A stretch of 8,919 nt of DNA, taken from the NCBI GenBank assembly GCA_021816545.1, contig JAKAXP010000088.1:1-8919 (forward strand), in the 5' to 3' direction. Source of the stretch: Bacteroidota bacterium (GTDB taxonomy: Bacteria; Bacteroidota; Bacteroidia; Bacteroidales; VadinHA17). Made by a program: the position numbers and the translations under genes. Below, piece by piece: positions 6,699-8,919 of this stretch. Numbering within the stretch: the stretch's first letter is position 1; each line of letters starts with the position of its first letter. Under the pieces are notes generated by a model that was not told the DNA's origin, ran no database searches, and was given only the letters and a program-made list of their open reading frames with translations.

Positions 6699-7560
6699 GC
6701 TCTTCTTCGTTTTTGTCGTTGTTTTTGGTCGCCTGCTGCAGGCCGAGCAGAAGTGCCGGCCAGAGAACAAATATTGAAGGCACTGCATAGAGGAATCCCT
6801 TTGTCAGTGCAGGGTATGATGACTTCTGAAGCGTTGTGTTGAAGCCCAGCTCCTCAAAGGGTACCGGTGAGAGGTAAAGGAATCCGGTACCTCCCGCCTC
6901 ATGTTCACCGTAAATGTAATCATGGTACTGTCCGGGGTTATCATTGATTCTCTTTTTCGCCTCAGTGAGCAGTTCACGCCTGGTACCGAAGACTATGGCT
7001 TCCGTCGGGCACTGTTCGGCACATGCAGGTTTAAGACCTTCCTTCAGCCTGTCAAAGCACATGTCACATTTCTCAATTTTCGGATTGGGGCTGTGATATT
7101 CAAATTTCGGGATATCAAAAGGACATGATACCATGCAATAACGGCACCCCATGCATTTGTTACCTCTCCATGATACCGGCCCCTGCTCATTTTTGAACAT
7201 CGCCTTTGTAAGGCATGCGGCTGTACAGGCAGGATCATTGCAATGCATGCACTGCCTCTTCACGTATATATCTCCCTTGCTCGTCTGGTATGCATTTATA
7301 ACAGTGCGCCTGGTCTCATCTGTTTTCCTGAGGGTGCCAGCCACCGGCACATCCTCAAAGTTCGGTGCCGGCAGGCCATGCGCATCTGCGCAGGCAAATT
7401 CACAACCCTGGCATCCGGCACAGCGGGTTGAATCATAAAGCATTCCGTAAAACTCATCTTTGTTTGCAGCTGACGGCGAGGCATTTAACCTGCTGCCTGC
7501 TGCAAGTGTCACCCCGGTTACCCCGAGTGCCTTGAAGAAACTTCGTCTGTCAATACTCAT
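6691..7560 (-). CDS. HybA-like periplasmic ferredoxin with four [4Fe-4S] clusters
   Basis: The protein has 289 residues from the ATG at 7560. The N-terminus has a Tat signal with DRRSFFK (4-10) before the hydrophobic segment ALGVTGVTLAAG, so it is exported folded. Sixteen cysteines in four groups can hold four [4Fe-4S] clusters: 47/50/53/57, 104/107/112/116, 136/139/142/146 and 165/168/180/184. A C-terminal helix at about 255-274 (FLYAVPSIFVLWPALLLGL) anchors it, as in HybA. It should relay electrons between an unseen periplasmic partner and the HybB-like subunit, with which it overlaps by 8 bp. An in-frame ATG at 7599 would add 13 residues (MNLTNPKQKYTIT). I prefer 7560 because Tat n-regions are usually short, though neither start has a clear Shine-Dalgarno. 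The charged tail (NNDKNEEEHE) is predicted to be cytoplasmic. Confidence 0.94.
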   Translation of the reverse strand: MSIDRRSFFKALGVTGVTLAAGSRLNASPSAANKDEFYGMLYDSTRCAGCQGCEFACADAHGLPAPNFEDVPVAGTLRKTDETRRTVINAYQTSKGDIYVKRQCMHCNDPACTAACLTKAMFKNEQGPVSWRGNKCMGCRYCMVSCPFDIPKFEYHSPNPKIEKCDMCFDRLKEGLKPACAEQCPTEAIVFGTRRELLTEAKKRINDNPGQYHDYIYGEHEAGGTGFLYLSPVPFEELGFNTTLQKSSYPALTKGFLYAVPSIFVLWPALLLGLQQATKNNDKNEEEHE

Positions 7561-7638
7561 AGTAATGGTATATTTCTGTTTAGGATTCGTCAGATTCATT
7601 AAAAATCAGGTTGATCTGCGGGAGAGGTTATAAACTGT

Positions 7639-8919
7639 TCAGCGACGCTGATCCAGGAACCTCATCTGGAACTCTTCCCAGATCTCCGGTCCGAACTCCT
7701 CGAGAAGGCCGTCCTTGAGCTCACCGCCGTCCTGGAGCACCACATGTGCCAGCCTGACGTCATTGACTCCCGGCATCACTGCAAGAAAATCCCTTATCCG
7801 GCCAAATTCCTCCTTAAGGTATTCTGCAAACCTGGTGGCCGGGATCATGAATGACGACTCCTTCTCCCAGTTTTCCGGCTGCACGGAGTAAACCCATCCT
7901 TCGTCGTATGGAGAGTTGTTTACAATTCCGGTTTCGTTCATCAGCCTTTCGTTGCGGGCTATTATGGTTCCGCTGACAGGTGACTGTATGTCAAGTTTCT
8001 TGCCGTTCTGGATTATTGACAGAACATGCTCTCCCTTGCGGATTCTTTCGCCGCCGGACTTCATCTGAATGCGGGTGATAGAGCCTGTAACATGCTGCAG
8101 GAAATCATCGATGCCGACTTTTACTGTTCCGTCCTTCTCCATGAAAGTCCATGCATGGCTTCTGTCATACATTATGCCGGCCGGTGTGATGAGAGACCTG
8201 GGGCTGAAAGGTGCAGAAGGTCTGTAGACGGCAGGTTCAGGCTCAGTGCTGACCGCTCTCGTGATCCGGTAAATCACGTAGGCTAAAAGTGACACAAATG
8301 CTATCACTGCAAGTACCCAGAGCCATGCACCGGGAGCCGTTGCCCTGGCGGTTGATGAGTTTATGATCTCATGGCCTGATACAAGGGCATCTTTCCTGAG
8401 AAGACCCTCTCCGTAAGCCAGCGCGGTGAATCCGGAGGCTGCAACAAAACGCTGACCGTCAATCAGCATGAAACTGATAAGGTCTGATGCGACTCCTTCA
8501 GCAGGAGCCACCGATGAGGCAGCATAAATATTGTTGCAGAGTGATTTCGGATACTTACCGATATATACTCCCCTGTTGAAACTGTCGTATCCTGCATAGA
8601 ACTGCTCGAAGTAATCTGATTTCGCATTTCCGTTGACATCCACGGGAACAATCCTGACACCACCGGCAAACTCACGGCCTGTCCGGTCAGTTATATCCGA
8701 AAGCCTGCAGAAGACTACAGTTCCGGGTTTTGCAGCGGAAAGAGAGCCGGTGACAGATTCACCCGGCAGACGGGCGGCGGTGAAAAGTGCCGGATCCATT
8801 GCCGTGAAACCTGCGATTGCTGCAAGGGCTGCTTTGTCATCAGGGATTATTGCATTAACAGGGATGTTGCTGTCAGTTCCAAGCAGTTTGCCCCATGTCA
8901 GGTTTGCTTTGGAGATCGG
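7639..8919 (-). CDS. Solute-binding domain - TM - GcvH-like domain fusion protein (5' end outside window)
   Basis: The frame stays open from the first ATG at 8799 to the window edge, adding 40 residues that continue the same domain, so the gene starts beyond 8919. 426 residues are visible. The first 190 or so resemble the C-terminal part of a PstS-like (PBP-like) solute-binding domain: VRIVPVDVNGNAKSDYFE, then RGVYIGKYPKSL and a helix ending in LIDGQRFV. One helix follows (AWLWVLAVIAFVSLLAYVIY, visible residues 198-217), then a basic stretch, so the binding domain should be outside and the rest inside. The cytoplasmic part is GcvH-like (SHAWTFMEKDG, VKVGIDDFL, SPVSGTI, SPYDEGWVYSV) with the same tail as the short paralog (LQDGGE, PEIWEEFQMRFL). 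The lipoyl consensus is missing here too. It ends 78 bp before the chosen HybA-like start. No ABC permease or ATPase is visible, so phosphate import is not implied. Confidence 0.85.
   Translation of the reverse strand, partial: PISKANLTWGKLLGTDSNIPVNAIIPDDKAALAAIAGFTAMDPALFTAARLPGESVTGSLSAAKPGTVVFCRLSDITDRTGREFAGGVRIVPVDVNGNAKSDYFEQFYAGYDSFNRGVYIGKYPKSLCNNIYAASSVAPAEGVASDLISFMLIDGQRFVAASGFTALAYGEGLLRKDALVSGHEIINSSTARATAPGAWLWVLAVIAFVSLLAYVIYRITRAVSTEPEPAVYRPSAPFSPRSLITPAGIMYDRSHAWTFMEKDGTVKVGIDDFLQHVTGSITRIQMKSGGERIRKGEHVLSIIQNGKKLDIQSPVSGTIIARNERLMNETGIVNNSPYDEGWVYSVQPENWEKESSFMIPATRFAEYLKEEFGRIRDFLAVMPGVNDVRLAHVVLQDGGELKDGLLEEFGPEIWEEFQMRFLDQRR

Noticed and set aside
6699..6788. Longer start for the HybB-like protein at 6788
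   Set aside because: It adds 30 Cys/Arg/Lys-rich residues that lie over the C-terminal coding part of the FeS protein and lack family features. The ATG at 6698 gives the usual 8-bp coupling overlap.
7639..8919. Reading the fusion as a phosphate ABC importer component
   Set aside because: Only the fold resembles PstS. There is no permease or ATPase nearby, and the protein has a membrane helix and a cytoplasmic GcvH-like domain not found in PstS.

Overview
The window most likely comes from an anaerobic or facultative member of the Bacteroidota (moderate confidence). The two small secreted proteins at the left edge resemble Bacteroidota-restricted families. Ribosome binding sites are weak or absent throughout, and the one promoter-like element I can see fits the TTTG / TAnnTTTG pattern of that phylum. 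GC content is intermediate. No rRNA, tRNA, CRISPR array or transposase is visible.

Layout. Bases 1-911 (+ strand) carry the 3' end of one gene and a complete small secreted protein, closed by a strong rho-independent terminator at 933-971. Everything else is on the minus strand and reads from right to left, converging on that terminator. At the right edge is a 5'-truncated gene (8919-7639) for a PstS-like solute-binding domain, one membrane helix and a GcvH-like (glycine cleavage H-protein/lipoyl-fold) domain. Then come a Tat-exported HybA-like protein with four [4Fe-4S] clusters (7560-6691), a 10-helix HybB/NrfD-type membrane subunit (6698-5472), and a second, shorter membrane-anchored GcvH-like protein (5432-4722). 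After a 141-bp regulatory gap with an 11-bp perfect inverted repeat come a periplasmic diheme sensor histidine kinase (4580-2913), its NtrC-type sigma-54 response regulator (2902-1562) and an archaemetzincin metallopeptidase (1541-1005).

How they may work together. HybA/HybB-type pairs pass electrons between a periplasmic redox partner and the membrane menaquinone pool. Here the pair is bracketed by two paralogous GcvH-like proteins. Both are anchored by one helix, both lack the standard lipoylation motif, and both share a distinctive C-terminal tail. One also has an extracytoplasmic solute-binding domain. No catalytic subunit (hydrogenase, multiheme cytochrome, molybdoenzyme) lies inside the window; it may lie upstream of 8919. 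The two-component system reads a periplasmic redox or ligand signal through its heme motifs and probably drives a sigma-54 promoter, but no convincing sigma-54 site is present in the visible gaps. I know of no named system with this combination. The GcvH-like/HybAB module with a solute-binding fusion is the best candidate here for undescribed biology.
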